From the NCBI GenBank assembly GCA_020831525.1, contig JAFIGH010000056.1, positions 1 through 33,219 on the forward strand: DNA of 33,219 nt, read 5' to 3'. The DNA comes from Opitutales bacterium. GTDB taxonomy: Bacteria; Verrucomicrobiota; Verrucomicrobiia; Opitutales; Oceanipulchritudinaceae. Each line of letters starts with the position of its first letter. Position 1 is the stretch's first letter. The position numbers and the translations under genes were made by a program. The notes under the pieces were generated by a model that saw only the letters and a list, made by a program, of their open reading frames with translations, had not been told where the DNA came from and ran no database searches. This document shows, one piece after another, positions 31,002 through 33,219 of the stretch.

Positions 31002-32120
31002 ATGGCCAAACGCGTTTACACCGAATCCGATGTCCGTGCCCACCTTGCGAAAGGGGGCTCTCCGGCGAGTATGCCGAAGGACATCATCCTCACTCCCTCC
31101 GCCCGCGACCGCCTGCGCGAAGCAACGGGAAACGCACGCGGCGCTTCCGCCGCCGCCCCGGCCCGCGCGACCGCGCCTGGCGAACCCATCCTGCCCAACT
31201 ACATCTTCGAATGGCCCCCCGGTGCCGACCCGAAGACACCCGACGAAATCCAGGCCTTTTTCACCTCGCCGCCCATTGAGGAACTCAAGCGCCGCATGTG
31301 CGACATCGGCCGCCGTATGTGGGAACGCGAATACACCGACGGCAACGGCGGCAACCTCGTCGTGCGCGTGGGCGACAACCTCTTCCTTACCACGCAGACG
31401 CTCATCTCCAAGGGCTTCATGTCGCCCGAGACGATCAGCCTCGTGGACTTCGAGGGCAAACAGCTCGCCGGCAAATACAAGCGCACGAGCGAGTGCATGA
31501 CACACCTCGCCATTTTCCGCAACCAGCCCAAGGCGCGCGCCACCTGCCACGCCCACCCCGTGCACGCCACCGCCTACGCCGTCGCGGGTGTGCGTCCGCC
31601 CACCTGCATGATCCCCGAGGCGGAGGTCTTTCTCGGGCAGATCGGCATCGCCGAATACCAGACACCGGGCACCCCCGCCAACGCCAAGGCCGTCGGCGAA
31701 GTGGCGAAGGACCACCACGCCGTCCTCATGCTCAACCACGGCGTCATCACATGGGGCGACCACATCGAGGACGCCTATTGGAAGATGGAGAATACCGACT
31801 CCTACTGCAAAACGATCTGGATCGCCTCCCAGCTCGGCACCGACCTCAAGACGATCACCGGCGGACAGGCGCGCGAACTCATTGAGCTTCGCAAGTCCCT
31901 CGGCATGAAGGATAAACGCGAAAACTGGAAGGAGTGCGAACTCTGCGACAACAGCGAATTCCGCCCCGGTGTCATCTGCCGCAACCCCTCCCCCTCTCCT
32001 CCTTCCTCTTCCTCTTCCTCTTCCTCTTCATCTTCTTCTCCCTCCCCCTCCCGAAACGACGAATCCGAGGTCCTCGTGCAGCGCATTACCGACCTCATCA
32101 TAGAAAAACTCCAAGCCTAG
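31002..32120 (+). CDS. BMC-associated class II aldolase with C-terminal encapsulation peptide
   Basis: A 372-residue zinc aldolase of the FucA/RhaD class, expected to split L-fuculose-1-phosphate or L-rhamnulose-1-phosphate into DHAP and L-lactaldehyde. The catalytic core starts near residue 95 (ELKRRMCDIGRRMWEREYTD). The base is Glu164 (TSECMTH), and the zinc ligands are His183 and His185 (CHAHPVHA) and His246 (LNHGVITWG). The spacing between these residues matches FucA. The N-terminal ~90 residues contain a YTESDVRAHLAKGG...ILTPSARDRL segment that recurs in BMC-associated proteins. The C-terminus has a Ser/Pro-rich linker with 12 consecutive serines, then an amphipathic helix (VLVQRITDLIIEKLQA), a typical encapsulation peptide. 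Confidence 0.94.
   Translation: MAKRVYTESDVRAHLAKGGSPASMPKDIILTPSARDRLREATGNARGASAAAPARATAPGEPILPNYIFEWPPGADPKTPDEIQAFFTSPPIEELKRRMCDIGRRMWEREYTDGNGGNLVVRVGDNLFLTTQTLISKGFMSPETISLVDFEGKQLAGKYKRTSECMTHLAIFRNQPKARATCHAHPVHATAYAVAGVRPPTCMIPEAEVFLGQIGIAEYQTPGTPANAKAVGEVAKDHHAVLMLNHGVITWGDHIEDAYWKMENTDSYCKTIWIASQLGTDLKTITGGQARELIELRKSLGMKDKRENWKECELCDNSEFRPGVICRNPSPSPPSSSSSSSSSSSSPSPSRNDESEVLVQRITDLIIEKLQA
31986..32052 (+). repeat. Polypyrimidine tract with TCCTCT repeats inside the aldolase gene
   Basis: The coding strand is almost purely C and T for 67 bases, with a single A at 32030. It contains four tandem TCCTCT units (32004-32027). It encodes the Ser/Pro linker. Unit length is six, so slippage changes the linker by two serines without a frameshift. 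Confidence 0.9.
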
Positions 32121-32129
32121 AAGACCGTT

Positions 32130-33056
32130 ATGAAAGTCACCATCATCGGCGGCGGCGGCCGCGTCGGGTCCAACGCGGCTTTTGCCCTGCAGTGCGCCGG
32201 GATTGTATCGGAGATCCAGATACTCGACGCCAACAAGGATCTTGCCGACGGCGAGGCCCTCGACCTCCTGCACGGTGCCTCCAGCCTTGCCGATACCCGC
32301 GTCTACGCGGGTGACTACGACCGCGCGCGCGACACCAATATCTACGTCATCACCGCCGGGCTGCGCCGCAAACCCGACGAGTCGCGCCTCGACCTCATCA
32401 ACCGCAACGTCTCCCTTTTCCGGGGCATCCTCGCGGACATCCGCTCGGCGGGCCACCTCGCCTGTGCGAAGTTTTTCATCGTTTCGAACCCCGTCGATAT
32501 CCTCACCCACCTCAGCACGCTCGAGCTGGATGTCCCCGCCCACCAGATCCTCGGCCTCGGCACGATGCTCGACACGGCCCGCTTCCGCTCCCTCATCGCG
32601 GAGGAGATGAGCCTCGCTCCCACCCAGGTCAAGGCCCTCATCCTCGGCGAGCACGGCGACTCCATGGTGCCGGTCTGGTCCTCCGCCACCTACGCGGGTC
32701 TTCCCCTCGCGGGCTGCTCCGGCTGGACCCCGGTAAAGCAAAAGGAACTCTTTGAGCGCGCCAAAGGCAGTGGCGCGGAGGTCATCCGCCGCAAGGGCGG
32801 CGCGGGCTGGGCCGTCGGCGCCACCATCGCCGAAGTCGTTCACGCCATCGTTCTCGACAAACGCCAGCTCCTGCCCGTCGCCTCCCGCCAGCGCGGCAAA
32901 GCCTACGGTATCCGCGACATCTCTCTCAGCGTGCCCACCGTGGTCGGGCGCGACGGTGTCCTCGAACACGTCGAAATCGACCTCTGGCCCAAGGAAAAAC
33001 AAGGCCTCCAGGCCTCCGCACGCTCCCTTCGCGAGACGCTCCTAAAAGTCGCCTGA
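32130..33056 (+). CDS. Lactate/malate dehydrogenase family protein (BMC operon)
   Basis: A 308-residue NAD-dependent dehydrogenase with GGGGRVGSNAA (residues 7-17), SNPVDILTH, GTMLDTARFR and the catalytic His175 in LGEHGDSMV. The specificity loop reads AGLRRKPDESRLDL: Arg80 stands where lactate dehydrogenases have Gln102 and malate dehydrogenases have Arg, while the following Glu is more lactate-like. The substrate is therefore not clear. In PV compartment operons a protein of this family is thought to recycle NADH, for example by acting on lactaldehyde or a keto acid. It is the last gene of the operon, without a visible terminator before the AT-rich segment. Confidence 0.92.
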   Translation: MKVTIIGGGGRVGSNAAFALQCAGIVSEIQILDANKDLADGEALDLLHGASSLADTRVYAGDYDRARDTNIYVITAGLRRKPDESRLDLINRNVSLFRGILADIRSAGHLACAKFFIVSNPVDILTHLSTLELDVPAHQILGLGTMLDTARFRSLIAEEMSLAPTQVKALILGEHGDSMVPVWSSATYAGLPLAGCSGWTPVKQKELFERAKGSGAEVIRRKGGAGWAVGATIAEVVHAIVLDKRQLLPVASRQRGKAYGIRDISLSVPTVVGRDGVLEHVEIDLWPKEKQGLQASARSLRETLLKVA

Positions 33057-33088
33057 TTTGCCAGCAGCAATTGCCTGACTTTAAATTC

Positions 33089-33117
33089 TTGACCTTTCCT
33101 AAATTTTCGAAGATAAA
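33089..33117 (+). promoter_or_regulatory. Putative sigma-70 promoter of the transposase-like gene
   Basis: TTGACC (33089-33094) and GATAAA (33112-33117) are separated by 17 bases within an AT-rich stretch. A strong AAGGAG (33132-33137) precedes the ATG at 33149. Confidence 0.6.
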
Positions 33118-33148
33118 AAATTTGAGTTGAAAAGGAGTGAGATTAATT

Positions 33149-33219
33149 ATGGGAGAACAAAGAGTTGTATCTAATGAAGTATGTGTCTATCATCTAGTTG
33201 CGCGTGTGGTGCAGCGGCG
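33149..33219 (+). CDS. Partial gene, probable REP-associated (Y1/IS200-like) transposase
   Basis: The first 23 codons are visible before the window ends: MGEQRVVSNEVCVYHLVARV and then VQR. The VYHLVARVVQRR-like stretch matches the start of REP-associated tyrosine transposases, where a histidine-containing strand (VYHVxxR) opens the Y1 transposase domain; the catalytic HUH motif and Tyr would lie beyond the window. A clear AAGGAG sits 11 bases upstream of the ATG. The AT content of the gene and its leader is far above that of the preceding operon, which suggests recent acquisition. The assignment rests on a short N-terminus only. Confidence 0.6.
   Translation, partial: MGEQRVVSNEVCVYHLVARVVQR

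Noticed and set aside
31802-32101. Minus-strand open frame with a poly-glutamate run
   Set aside because: It is the complement of the polyserine linker of the aldolase and has no independent support.

Overview
This is a GC-rich bacterial chromosome segment that most likely comes from the Verrucomicrobiota, probably an Opitutae/Puniceicoccales-like lineage. Four things point there: a PEP-CTERM secreted protein, a Trp/Tyr/Gly-rich C-terminal module I associate with secreted verrucomicrobial proteins, a Planctomycetes-Verrucomicrobia (PV) type bacterial microcompartment (BMC) operon, and fabG-acpP-fabF next to single tRNA genes. The placement is inference; there is no rRNA here.

Layout. (1) 1-1300: a secreted protein of unknown function with its own promoter and terminator. 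(2) 1371-5696: a tightly overlapped MoxR ATPase / DUF58 / transglutaminase operon, then an Aas-like acyl-activating enzyme (5794-7422). (3) 7445-11905, minus strand: a PAS hybrid histidine kinase, a cyclopropane-fatty-acid synthase family methyltransferase and a secreted fasciclin protein. (4) 12071-15002: a DCC thiol oxidoreductase and the fatty-acid genes fabG, acpP and fabF. (5) 15003-17736: a small membrane peptide, tRNA-Gln, a small methyltransferase, a lipoprotein, a diaminopimelate-epimerase homologue in which both catalytic cysteines are serine, and tRNA-Gly.

(6) 17.8-25.5 kb looks like one co-regulated block. It holds two paralogous secreted proteins (one ends in PEP-CTERM, the other in the aromatic module), an OprP/OprO-type porin, and a divergent ABC importer (ATPase, lipoprotein binding protein, double-length permease) that resembles 2-aminoethylphosphonate or ferric-iron importers. 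Upstream of both paralogues and in the porin/ABC divergent region I see 7-bp TTGTCAC-like direct repeats spaced exactly 11 bp apart, the geometry of a PhoB Pho box. I propose an uncharacterised phosphate-starvation island; this is the least described system in the window.

(7) 25.6-33.06 kb: a BMC operon of 11 genes: PduL phosphotransacylase, BMC-H, BMC-H, acetate-kinase-like kinase, BMC-H, BMC-P, CoA-acylating aldehyde dehydrogenase, BMC-P, BMC-P, class II aldolase, lactate/malate dehydrogenase-like protein. By comparison with PV compartments, the aldolase would split a deoxysugar phosphate (fuculose-1-P or rhamnulose-1-P) into DHAP and lactaldehyde. The aldehyde would become an acyl-CoA, then an acyl phosphate, then an acid plus ATP, with the dehydrogenase recycling NADH. 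Three enzymes carry terminal amphipathic helices that look like encapsulation peptides. A perfect 12-bp inverted repeat overlaps the apparent promoter. (8) After 33057 the sequence turns AT-rich and the first 23 codons of a probable REP-associated (Y1) transposase run off the window.
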